Below, one piece after another: positions 23,723-31,987 of a stretch of 64,000 nucleotides of DNA (position 1 is its first letter; every line of letters starts with the position of its first letter). The notes under the pieces are model-generated. The model did not search any database, was not told where the DNA came from, and saw only the letters and a list, made by a program, of their open reading frames with translations. The position numbers and the translations under genes were made by a program. Origin of the DNA: Bacteroidota bacterium (GTDB taxonomy: Bacteria > Bacteroidota > Bacteroidia > Flavobacteriales_C > GCA-002722245); assembly GCA_026390935.1 (NCBI GenBank), contig JAPLEZ010000153.1, positions 130,052 through 194,051 of the forward strand, in the 5' to 3' direction.

Positions 23723-25537
23723 ATGGGAAAAATTCTTCGTACAAACAGATTGACAACACTATCTGAATTACTGATTGTTTTAGTTGTGATTGGTGGGATA
23801 ATAGGTGCTTTATATGTTTTTGCACCCGGTCTTAAGGTGGATGATTCTAAAATGTTGAACGGAATTGAAGTCGATAAAAGTGACGTGAACAATATTACAA
23901 AGGCAGAAAAAATCGAACTACCACTAAATACACCGTCAACGAAAGTAGCTTCTTTGCCTTTGGTAAGAGTAGCTGGTTATGCATGGAATGCCCAATCAGG
24001 AATTATTGTTGCTAATGGTGGGCCAAAGACTACAGAAGGGTCGCTCATGGAACTGAATAATGTAAATCTTGAAATTATCCGTCAGGATTGGCTATCGGAA
24101 CTGCGCAATATGCAAATGAAGTTCATTGAGGAATTTGATAAAGGAACAGAGTATCCTGTTTCTGACAAGAGTGCATTTGCGGTAATTATTATGGGGGATG
24201 GTGCTCCGTTTTATATTAGTACAATGCAACAGGCTTTAGATGATAAATTCGGAAAAGATAAATATCACATACAAGTTGTTGGAGGGATAGGATTGAGCTA
24301 TGGTGAAGATAAATTGATTGGTCCAAATAGTTGGAAAGTTGATCCAAAAAGCATGAAGGGATCTTTGATTTCTGCCGTGTTAGGTGATGGCGACTGGGTT
24401 ACTGCATTGAATTTTATTTTTGCAAATGGCTTGAAAGTGAATCCTGATCCTACTACATATGATCCTGATGCTGTAAATTTTGTGGCGTCTGAAAATGACG
24501 ATTATATGAAAGCTTCGGAAGAACTAATTAAATCTCAAAAATCAGGATACAGTATTTCCTTAAAGGAGGTAATTGATGGGAAATTAACGGGGAAAATGAT
24601 TGATAAAAAGATTGATGGTTGCGCTACCTGGACTCCCGGAGATAAAGTGGTTTTTGATGCTTTAGACGGATATACGGATATCATTTCAACTAAAGAATTT
24701 AACAACCAAATGGCAACCACAATTATTGCTGTAAAAGAATGGAGCGTTAAACATCCTGAGATTGTTAGCGGAATTCTTAAAGCATCATTAACAGCTTCTA
24801 ATCAAATGAAACAATATGATGATTGGGCAGTGCGGGCATCTGAAGCTGTAACTGCAACTTTTAACATGGAATCTGCAAAGTACTGGTACGATATGTTTAA
24901 AGGTCAGAAAGGAAATAAAAAGGGAATCAGCTATAATATGGGCGGATCTCGCGTCTTTAACTATTCTGATGCAATGCAATATTATGGTATCTCTGATGGC
25001 GTAAATAGGTATAAATCGGTGTACAATCAAGTATCTAATTATCTACATGAACTAAACCCTTTTGGATTCAACGAATCTGTAAAAAGAATAGTGCCTTATG
25101 AAGAAGCGGTTAATTTATTCTTCTTGAAAAACATCAATGATATTGATGCCGGAACAGCTGAAAAAGCAGATTATACCAAAAACGCAGTTGAGGTGATGGC
25201 TTCTGGGGAGTGGAATATTAATTTTGAATCGGCAAGTGCTAAAATTTCGAGTTCTTCAACAAAGACTCTTGAGTCAATTTACAACTTGCTGATACAAGCT
25301 GAAAACACTAAACTTAAATTAGAAGGTCATACTGACAATTCAGGAACAAATGAAGCAAATACAAGTTTGTCTCAACTAAGAGCTGAAGCAGTTATGGAAT
25401 ATTTGAGCAACAAAGGAATTCCGGCATCTCGTTTTCAAACTGTTGCGGGAAGAGGCGAAGATTTCCCAATTGCCGACAATGTTACAGCCTTAGGTAGAGC
25501 AAAAAACAGAAGAGTAGTAATTACCTTAATGAAGTAA
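23723..25537 (+). CDS. Membrane-anchored ABC substrate-binding domain fused to OmpA domain
   Basis: A 604-residue protein. A membrane helix at about 13-35 anchors it, with the bulk in the periplasm. Residues about 75-470 resemble the substrate-binding proteins of NitT/TauT/phosphate-type ABC importers (for example VRVAGYAWNAQSGIIVANGG, GLSYGEDKLIGPNSW). From about residue 490 there is an OmpA-C peptidoglycan-binding domain with GHTDNSG (535-541) and the closing RAKNRRVVI. This fusion would tie an inner-membrane importer to the cell wall. The substrate is unknown. It is immediately followed, one base later, by the permease and then the ATPase. Confidence 0.82.
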   Translation: MGKILRTNRLTTLSELLIVLVVIGGIIGALYVFAPGLKVDDSKMLNGIEVDKSDVNNITKAEKIELPLNTPSTKVASLPLVRVAGYAWNAQSGIIVANGGPKTTEGSLMELNNVNLEIIRQDWLSELRNMQMKFIEEFDKGTEYPVSDKSAFAVIIMGDGAPFYISTMQQALDDKFGKDKYHIQVVGGIGLSYGEDKLIGPNSWKVDPKSMKGSLISAVLGDGDWVTALNFIFANGLKVNPDPTTYDPDAVNFVASENDDYMKASEELIKSQKSGYSISLKEVIDGKLTGKMIDKKIDGCATWTPGDKVVFDALDGYTDIISTKEFNNQMATTIIAVKEWSVKHPEIVSGILKASLTASNQMKQYDDWAVRASEAVTATFNMESAKYWYDMFKGQKGNKKGISYNMGGSRVFNYSDAMQYYGISDGVNRYKSVYNQVSNYLHELNPFGFNESVKRIVPYEEAVNLFFLKNINDIDAGTAEKADYTKNAVEVMASGEWNINFESASAKISSSSTKTLESIYNLLIQAENTKLKLEGHTDNSGTNEANTSLSQLRAEAVMEYLSNKGIPASRFQTVAGRGEDFPIADNVTALGRAKNRRVVITLMK

Positions 25538-25538
25538 G

Positions 25539-26315
25539 GTGATGAAGAAATTCTTTACCCCTTTTGAAAAATTAAGCACTGCTCAGTTGGCTGTTATTAA
25601 TGGAAGCTGGGTGGCTGCGCTTTTTCTTTTTTGGTACATTTTTGGAATGGCAAGTGACACTCATTTATTTCCTACGTTGGGGCAGGTGTGGGAAGGTTTC
25701 CTTGGACTGTATAACGAGGGTTTGGTGGTGCATGTTTTTAGTTCTGTTTGGTTATGTTTGAGAGCGATTTTTATTTCAATTTTTATTTCTCTTTTCATCT
25801 CATACCTTTCTCCAATTCCATTACTGCAATTCGTCTCTAAAACTGTGAGTAAACTTCGTTACTTGCCTTTAACGGGAATCACTTTTTATTTGGCCATGAT
25901 GATAAACAGTGGGAGAACAATGCAAATTTGGGTATTAGTGATTTTTATGAGCACTTATTTAACTACATCCTTGATTGGGATGATCAAGGATATTCCTCAA
26001 GAGGAATTTGATCATGCTAGAACTTTAAAGTGCAATCGTTGGGAAGTTTTATTGCAAGTTGTTATTCTAGGAAGGGTTGATTATGTCTTGGAGATCATTC
26101 GTCAGAATTTAGCTATAGTTTGGATGATGTTAGTGACTGTAGAATCAATTTTGGTCGCTTCCGGCGGACTTGGCTTTTTAATAAAAAACTCTGATAAATT
26201 TATGAATCATGGAAGAATTGTGGCATTGCAGCTTGTTATTTTGGCTTGTGGTTTATTAATTGATTTTGCTTTGGTAAAAACAAGAACAGTACTTTTTAGA
26301 TATTCAAAAATTTAA
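25539..26315 (+). CDS. ABC transporter permease (NitT/TauT type)
   Basis: A 258-residue inner-membrane protein with about six helices, in the SsuC/TauC/NrtB branch of BPD permeases. The cytoplasmic EAA loop is recognisable but degenerate (EEFDHARTLKCNRWEVLLQV), with the usual alanines and glycine partly replaced, which may mean a changed coupling to the ATPase. It lies between the anchored binding protein and the ATPase, with gaps of one and three bases, so the three surely form one transporter. Confidence 0.82.
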   Translation: MMKKFFTPFEKLSTAQLAVINGSWVAALFLFWYIFGMASDTHLFPTLGQVWEGFLGLYNEGLVVHVFSSVWLCLRAIFISIFISLFISYLSPIPLLQFVSKTVSKLRYLPLTGITFYLAMMINSGRTMQIWVLVIFMSTYLTTSLIGMIKDIPQEEFDHARTLKCNRWEVLLQVVILGRVDYVLEIIRQNLAIVWMMLVTVESILVASGGLGFLIKNSDKFMNHGRIVALQLVILACGLLIDFALVKTRTVLFRYSKI

Positions 26316-26318
26316 CTG

Positions 26319-27146
26319 ATGAATTATAGCTTGCACAATACAGTCTTGTTTGTCGAAAATCTTAGTGTAGCATATGATGACCGCGTTGTTATAAAAAACA
26401 TCAATTTTGAAGAAAAAAACGTGGTTATTGATGGAAGAACCACTGGACAAACAATTGCAATTGTTGGTCGATCAGGTAGGGGTAAATCCACACTTTTTAA
26501 AGCGTTAACGGGATTGGTGCAGCCCACTGCAGGAAGTGTTTTGATTGCTGATACAACACGGAGTGATATTAATGCTGCTAAGGCTGTGAAAGAAGGCGAT
26601 GTTGGGTTTGTTGATCAGAAGTACACTTTGTTCAGAAATAAAACAATTTCTCAGACTTTTGAATTTGCTTTACGCCATAAAAATATGTCGAAAGCGGAAA
26701 AAAATGATTTAATAAAAACATACCTTGATTCATGGGGTTTGGAAAAATTTAAAGATCAATATCCTTGTGAATTATCGGGCGGACAGCGGCAGAGAACTGC
26801 AATTATTGAGCAAATATTGAGCTCTGGTCATTATATGGTTTTAGATGAGCCCTTTTCTGGTCTGGACGTAGGGAATATTGAAAGTGTAAAGAAATCATTT
26901 CGCCTGATTACTACTCAGCACGATTTAAATACAGTAATTTTCTCTACTCATGATATTGAATTAGCGGTTGAGTTGGCAGATAGTATTTATGTTATTGGAT
27001 ACCCTACTTTGAATGGAAACATAGCGGATTACGGTACGATTGTAAAGCATATTGACCTAAAAAAAATGGGCTTAGCTTGGTCGGAATTCGATTCCCAACA
27101 TCTGCAACTAGTTAAAGAAATTAAAGAAGCGATGCTTCAGTCATAG
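26319..27146 (+). CDS. ABC transporter ATP-binding protein
   Basis: A 275-residue ABC ATPase with all motifs: Walker A GRSGRGKST at 50-58, Q-loop VDQKY, signature LSGGQ at 152-156, Walker B MVLDEPF with D176 and E177, and H-loop STHD. It should hydrolyse ATP to drive the adjacent permease. It belongs to the NitT/TauT-like group. There is an insertion after the first strands (NVVIDGRTTGQ) before Walker A. Gaps to its neighbours are 3 and 10 bases. Confidence 0.9.
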   Translation: MNYSLHNTVLFVENLSVAYDDRVVIKNINFEEKNVVIDGRTTGQTIAIVGRSGRGKSTLFKALTGLVQPTAGSVLIADTTRSDINAAKAVKEGDVGFVDQKYTLFRNKTISQTFEFALRHKNMSKAEKNDLIKTYLDSWGLEKFKDQYPCELSGGQRQRTAIIEQILSSGHYMVLDEPFSGLDVGNIESVKKSFRLITTQHDLNTVIFSTHDIELAVELADSIYVIGYPTLNGNIADYGTIVKHIDLKKMGLAWSEFDSQHLQLVKEIKEAMLQS

Positions 27147-27156
27147 GAACAAGTGT

Positions 27157-28560
27157 ATGCTGGAAGAAAGTAAGTTTTTGAAATTTAAATCTGAATGTCA
27201 TAACTTACTTAACCTTTGCGGGGAAATTAATAATAATGGTTCGTTTAAAAGCACATTGTCTAATTTCCAAAATGCATCTCAACTTTCTGCGGAAAAAATT
27301 GTTGCGCAAGACATCACTAATTTATTTCAAGCTACCATCGCGTCAGATAGTTCAAATTTAAATGTGAATGCTAAATTCTGTTTTTGGTTTACTTTGGAAA
27401 CATTGCGAAATCACAATTTTATATACAACAATGACAGCAATTATTTTTTTCAGACATACAACTCCCCAAATCACCAGAAAAGAGTGGAAGAGTGGAAGTC
27501 TTCCTTTGGAAAAATTTCTAATATTTTAATTATTGCAGGTTTGCTTAAAGATGCTCCTGAATTAAAATTGAGGATAGAAAATACTTTGCAAAATATTTTA
27601 ACGCAAATGATGCTGTGCAAGGGTTTCTTGAATGACAAGGATGAATCCATTTTAAAGACGGTCAAAGTTGCGCGTGATATTAAGCACCAAAGTGCAATTA
27701 ACAATGATACTTTGGAATTGGCACTTAAAGATTTAGATGCTCTCATCGGCTTGAACAATGTCAAATTGATGGTGAAAGAGCTCAAAAATTTTTTAGAGAT
27801 TCAACAACTTCGTGAAAAGGAAAAATTACCTCGCGTTTCTAGCTCTCTACACTCTGTATTTTCAGGCCCACCCGGTACTGGTAAGACAACAATAGCTAGA
27901 ATCATAGCAAGAATATATAAGCATCTTGGATATTTGGAGAAAGGACATTTAGTTGAAGTAGATCGATCGGCTGTTGTCGCTGCTTATGTGGGTCAAACAG
28001 CTATAAAGATGAATGAAGTGATAGATTCGGCAATTGGCGGTGTTTTGTTTATTGATGAAGCATATAGTTTGGCTCCATCTGGTAGTATGAATGATTATGG
28101 AAAAGAGGCATTAGAGGTTTTGTTAAAAAGGATGGAGGATGATCGTGATAAATTTGTAGTGATCGTTGCTGGATATAGCGATGAAATGAAAATATTTATT
28201 GACTCAAATCCTGGATTAAAATCTCGATTTAACCAATATATTAGTTTTCAGCATTATAAACCGGCTGAACTTTTAGAAATATTTAAATCACTCTGCAAGA
28301 AATATTCTTTTTCCTTAGCGCTTGATGCCGAATCAAAATTGAGTGATATTTTTGAAATGGCCGATGAAAAAAAGCAAGAAAATTATGGCAATGCGAGGGA
28401 AGTTCGAAATTTATTTGAATTAGTTGTGCGGCAGCAAGCAAATCGATTAGTAAGTTGCAAGGAAATAAATTCAATTACTCTTTCTGCAATAGATGAAACA
28501 GATATTCCAGATGTGAAGCTAACAGTGGATTTGTTGTTGAATGGCATGACAAGCAATTAG
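27157..28560 (+). CDS. CbxX/CfxQ-type AAA+ ATPase
   Basis: A 467-residue protein. The N-terminal 200 residues are helical and of unknown fold. The AAA+ domain follows: Walker A GPPGTGKT at 237-244, Walker B FIDEAYS with D300/E301, sensor 1 VIVAGYSD, and an arginine-finger segment NPGLKSRFNQ. This is the CbxX/CfxQ/SpoVK/EccA family, hexameric remodellers that pull on partner proteins (Rubisco for CbbX, secretion substrates for EccA). Nothing here suggests Rubisco or a type VII system. Co-transcription with the ABC-OmpA genes, ten bases upstream, suggests it remodels part of that complex or its coiled-coil partners. Confidence 0.85.
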   Translation: MLEESKFLKFKSECHNLLNLCGEINNNGSFKSTLSNFQNASQLSAEKIVAQDITNLFQATIASDSSNLNVNAKFCFWFTLETLRNHNFIYNNDSNYFFQTYNSPNHQKRVEEWKSSFGKISNILIIAGLLKDAPELKLRIENTLQNILTQMMLCKGFLNDKDESILKTVKVARDIKHQSAINNDTLELALKDLDALIGLNNVKLMVKELKNFLEIQQLREKEKLPRVSSSLHSVFSGPPGTGKTTIARIIARIYKHLGYLEKGHLVEVDRSAVVAAYVGQTAIKMNEVIDSAIGGVLFIDEAYSLAPSGSMNDYGKEALEVLLKRMEDDRDKFVVIVAGYSDEMKIFIDSNPGLKSRFNQYISFQHYKPAELLEIFKSLCKKYSFSLALDAESKLSDIFEMADEKKQENYGNAREVRNLFELVVRQQANRLVSCKEINSITLSAIDETDIPDVKLTVDLLLNGMTSN

Positions 28561-28569
28561 TCTTTCGTC

Positions 28570-29964
28570 ATGACAAAATCACTTCACCCCTTTTTATTTA
28601 TAATACTCACGATCTTCATTGCATTGGCTATTCCTGATTTGTTTGCCGATGGGATGTTTATGGATGGATTGATGTATGCTGTGGTGGCTAAAAATTTGGC
28701 GCATGGAGAAGGATCATTTTGGTTTCTCCATTTTTCTGATACCCTATTTTCTTCTTTTCATGAACATCCTCCTTTGGTGTTTGGTATCGAAAGCATTTTT
28801 TATAAAATTTTCGGTGATAGTGTTCTGGTAGAAAAGCTTTTTTCTTTTGCCACCTATTTCATTAGCGGATTGGTACTCGTACTTATATGGAAAGAAATTA
28901 CGCAAAATAAACTGTCGATAATTGCATGGCTTCCTTTACTGTTATGGGTTCCTATGCCTTTGGTGCATTGGGGAGCTGTAAATAATATGCTTGAAAACAC
29001 GATGCTGATTTTTGTGTGTTTGTCGGTTTTATTCACCATAAGGAGTCTGTCGCAAAAGAGGTACTTCTATTTGATTTTATCTGGACTGATGCTTTTCGCT
29101 GCCTTCATGTGTAAGGGATTTACCGGTCTTTTTCCTTTGTCGCTGCCCTTTTGGTTGTGGTGTTTTTACCGCACAAGCGCTCAGAGATTTATCGCCGATA
29201 CCTTGCTGCTGCTTTTGGGAATTGTTCTTCCTTTAATAATCATTTATTTCTTGCAACCTGTGGGCATTGAAAGCTTGAGAATTTATTTATTTCAGCAAGT
29301 ATTTAAAAGTATAGAGGAAGTGCAAACCGTAAACACGCGGTTTTACATTTTATGGAAATTATTTACAGAATTGCTCATTCCCGCCGCTATTGTTCTTTTA
29401 GTATTGTTCATTAGAAGGAAGGATAAATCTCAATTACAATATCGCTCATGGATTTTTGTTTTTCTGGCTTTGGGACTATCTGGTGTTTTACCAATTATGG
29501 TGAGTTTGAAGCAAAATGGCTTTTATATAATATGCACGCTGCCTTTTTTTGCCATTGCCATGGCTTTAATTATTTCGTCGCCTGTCAAAGCATTTGTTGA
29601 AAATATTGATTTGCAGGGAAAGGCCTTTAAAGTTTTCAAGCTATTGAGCATTTTGCTATTGCTATCTTCAATCACCTTGGCGTTGGTGCAAAATGGAAAA
29701 ACTCACCAGCATAAGAATTTGATTTATGATGTGAAGGAAGTGGCCAAAGTGCTTCCACCCAATTCTATTATTAGTGTTCCTATTGAATATGCGCAGAATT
29801 GGTCGATGTTTGCATATTTTCAGCGTTATGCCGGAATCAGTCTGGAAGCTAGTACACAATTCAAACAGCAATATTTGTTTTTAGAAAAAAGCAGTCCATT
29901 GCCTTCTGATTATCAGTTGCTTGATTTGAACACAAAGGAATTTCAGCTCTGCCGTCGGAAATAA
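28570..29964 (+). CDS. GT39-family (ArnT/PMT-like) glycosyltransferase
   Basis: A 464-residue polytopic membrane protein of the GT-C fold, with about ten helices. The first loop carries FMDGLMYAVVAKNLA (acidic D32 in the position of the catalytic aspartate) and HEHPPL at 64-69, both typical of dolichyl-/undecaprenyl-phosphate-sugar transferases of family 39. It probably transfers a sugar from a polyprenyl carrier to a lipid or protein on the periplasmic side. It begins nine bases after the AAA+ gene and could be read through from that operon, yet it looks like an unrelated housekeeping gene. A terminator follows at 30065. Confidence 0.8.
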   Translation: MTKSLHPFLFIILTIFIALAIPDLFADGMFMDGLMYAVVAKNLAHGEGSFWFLHFSDTLFSSFHEHPPLVFGIESIFYKIFGDSVLVEKLFSFATYFISGLVLVLIWKEITQNKLSIIAWLPLLLWVPMPLVHWGAVNNMLENTMLIFVCLSVLFTIRSLSQKRYFYLILSGLMLFAAFMCKGFTGLFPLSLPFWLWCFYRTSAQRFIADTLLLLLGIVLPLIIIYFLQPVGIESLRIYLFQQVFKSIEEVQTVNTRFYILWKLFTELLIPAAIVLLVLFIRRKDKSQLQYRSWIFVFLALGLSGVLPIMVSLKQNGFYIICTLPFFAIAMALIISSPVKAFVENIDLQGKAFKVFKLLSILLLLSSITLALVQNGKTHQHKNLIYDVKEVAKVLPPNSIISVPIEYAQNWSMFAYFQRYAGISLEASTQFKQQYLFLEKSSPLPSDYQLLDLNTKEFQLCRRK

Positions 29965-30064
29965 TTTTTTTTCGAAAGCAACCACTTTAAATCAGCCCCG
30001 TCTTTTTAGCAATTACCTCTTAGTATGCCTTCTTACAGTTACCCGTACTGTTAAGAAATCCTCA

Positions 30065-30100
30065 AAAAAAGCATTCGTACCCCAACGAATGCTTTTTTGT
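30065..30100 (+). terminator. Rho-independent terminator after the GT39 gene
   Basis: A 14-bp stem (30065-30078 with 30085-30098) and six-base loop, with A-rich left and T-rich right flanks, so it can work in both directions. It separates the upstream run from rimP. Confidence 0.82.
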
Positions 30101-30109
30101 TTAAAAGCC

Positions 30110-30139
30110 TTGCAGAATAGAAATATTTAGCTAAATTTG
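30110..30139 (+). promoter_or_regulatory. Promoter of rimP-nusA-infB
   Basis: TTG at 30110-30112, a 19-base spacer and TAAATTTG at 30132-30139 fit the Bacteroidetes consensus. Transcription would start near 30145 and give a leader of about 60 bases. Confidence 0.6.
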
Positions 30140-30165
30140 CCTTCCATTTTATTGGTATTTGATAT

Positions 30166-30189
30166 GCAGGGGACACAAAAGTCCCCTGC
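30166..30189 (+). promoter_or_regulatory. GC-rich leader hairpin before rimP
   Basis: GCAGGGGAC (30166-30174), loop ACAAAA, GTCCCCTGC (30181-30189): a perfect 9-bp GC-rich stem in the 5' leader, ending 15 bases before the rimP ATG. No U-tract follows, so it is not a simple terminator. It could mask the ribosome site or be a target for feedback by NusA or RimP. Confidence 0.55.
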
Positions 30190-30204
30190 TTCATTAGGTA
30201 AAGT

Positions 30205-30687
30205 ATGATATCAGAAGATTTGATAAAACAGTTGGTGAACGAAGGAATTGAGGGGACGAATTATTTTCTGGTGGAAGCGAAGGTAGGCGCTGGCAATAAA
30301 ATCAGTGTTTTGGTAGATGGAGAAGAAGGAATTCCGATTAAGGGAATAGTGGGGGTGAGCAGGCAGATTGAAGGTTCTTTGGATCGTGAAAAAGAAGATT
30401 TTGAATTAGTGGTTTCTTCGCCAGGATTGGATCAGCCCTTTAAAGTGCTGAAACAGTATTTAAAGTACATCGGCAAAACGGTGGAAGTTAAAACAGGCGA
30501 TGGAAAAAAAACTAAGGGTATCCTCATTAGTGCAGATGAAGAGGGGATAGTCCTTGAAACCAGTGAAAAGTTGAAGTTGGAAGGGAAGAAGAAAAAAGAG
30601 CTGGTGGTTAAACAACATGTATTAAAGTTCGGTGCCACGGAGGCAGCCCAGAAAATAAATGAATGTAAAGTAGTTATTACTTTTTAA
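30205..30687 (+). CDS. rimP: Ribosome maturation factor RimP
   Basis: A 160-residue RimP, which helps assemble the 30S subunit. The N-terminal alpha/beta domain includes ISVLVDGEEGIPIKG, GVSRQIEGSLDRE and the characteristic ELVVSSPGLDQPFK. A C-terminal SH3-like domain starts near residue 95 (GKTVEVKTGDGKKTKGIL). The order rimP-nusA-infB is conserved widely in bacteria. The gene has its own promoter and a leader hairpin. Confidence 0.93.
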   Translation: MISEDLIKQLVNEGIEGTNYFLVEAKVGAGNKISVLVDGEEGIPIKGIVGVSRQIEGSLDREKEDFELVVSSPGLDQPFKVLKQYLKYIGKTVEVKTGDGKKTKGILISADEEGIVLETSEKLKLEGKKKKELVVKQHVLKFGATEAAQKINECKVVITF

Positions 30688-30698
30688 ACAGAGGTGAT

Positions 30699-31940
30699 AT
30701 GGAACAGCAAATTGGATTGATAGACTCGTTTCAGGAGTTTAAAGAATTTAAGAACATCGATCGTGAAACGATGATGAGTATTCTTGAAGACGTTTTCAGA
30801 AATATGCTTCAAAAGAAGTACGGATCTGACGACAATTATGATATTATCGTCAATATCGACAAGGGTGACTTGGAGGTTTGGAGAAACAGAACCATTGTTG
30901 AAAATGGTGAAGTGGAAGATGAAAATCGTGAGATCGCTTATGCTGATGCTATTAAAATCGAGCCCGACTTTGAAGTAGGTGAAGAGGTTTCTGAAGAAGT
31001 TAAATTGGAAGATTTCGGTAGAAGAGCGGTTTTGGCGGTTCGTCAAAACTTAATTTCCCGAGTATTGGATCTTGAAAAAGACGACTTGTACAAAAAATAC
31101 AAAGATAAAGTGGGTCAGATTGTGGCTGGTGAAGTTTACCAGGTGTGGAAAAGAGAAATTTTGATTTTGGATGATGAGGAAAATGAATTGATCCTTCCTA
31201 AATCAGAGCAAATTCCAACAGATTATTTCAAAAAAGGAGATACCGTTCGTGCAGTTGTGTTGAAGGTAGATATGAAAAATAACAATCCTGTTATCATCTT
31301 GTCTCGTACTTCATCTGTATTCTTAGAAAGATTATTTGAACAAGAGGTTCCTGAGATTTATGATGGTTTAATTACTATAAAAAGAATTGTTCGTGTACCA
31401 GGTGAAAGAGCTAAAGTGGCTGTGGAATCTTACGACGAAAGAATTGATCCTGTTGGCGCTTGCGTAGGTATGAAAGGATCTAGAATTCACGGTATTGTTC
31501 GTGAATTAGGAAATGAAAATATCGACGTGATCAACTTCTCCGATAATGATTCAGTATTTATTCAAAGAGCTTTGAGCCCTGCGAAAATTACTTCTATCCA
31601 ATTGCGTAACGAAGAAAAACGTGCTGAGGTGTATTTGAAACCTGATCAGGTTTCTTTGGCTATCGGTAAAGGTGGATTCAATATCAAATTGGCTGGTAAA
31701 TTAGTTGGTTATGAAATTGATGTTTACAGAGATACCGATCAAGATGTTGAAGACGTGCGATTGGATGAGTTCAAAGATGAGATCGAAGACTGGGTATTGC
31801 TGGAGTTGAAGAACATCGGATGTGATACTGCAAGAAGCGTATTGGATTTGTCTATTCAGGATTTGGTGAAAAGAACCGACCTTGAAGAAGAAACAGTGGT
31901 AGAGGTGATGAACATCCTTAAATCAGAATTTGAATCGTAA
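30699..31940 (+). CDS. nusA: Transcription termination/antitermination factor NusA
   Basis: A 413-residue NusA. The N-terminal RNA polymerase-binding domain spans about 1-130 and is followed by an S1 domain (about 137-205, GQIVAGEVYQVWKREILI), then two KH domains with GACVGMKGSRIHGIVREL and LAIGKGGFNIKLAGKL. The last 60 residues are an acidic helical extension, shorter than the E. coli repeats, as in other Bacteroidetes. It lies 11 bases after rimP and 47 before infB, in one operon. Confidence 0.95.
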   Translation: MEQQIGLIDSFQEFKEFKNIDRETMMSILEDVFRNMLQKKYGSDDNYDIIVNIDKGDLEVWRNRTIVENGEVEDENREIAYADAIKIEPDFEVGEEVSEEVKLEDFGRRAVLAVRQNLISRVLDLEKDDLYKKYKDKVGQIVAGEVYQVWKREILILDDEENELILPKSEQIPTDYFKKGDTVRAVVLKVDMKNNNPVIILSRTSSVFLERLFEQEVPEIYDGLITIKRIVRVPGERAKVAVESYDERIDPVGACVGMKGSRIHGIVRELGNENIDVINFSDNDSVFIQRALSPAKITSIQLRNEEKRAEVYLKPDQVSLAIGKGGFNIKLAGKLVGYEIDVYRDTDQDVEDVRLDEFKDEIEDWVLLELKNIGCDTARSVLDLSIQDLVKRTDLEEETVVEVMNILKSEFES

Positions 31941-31987
31941 TAAAAAGCTTGCTTTTAAATTCTAAAAAAGAACATTTATAATAAAAT

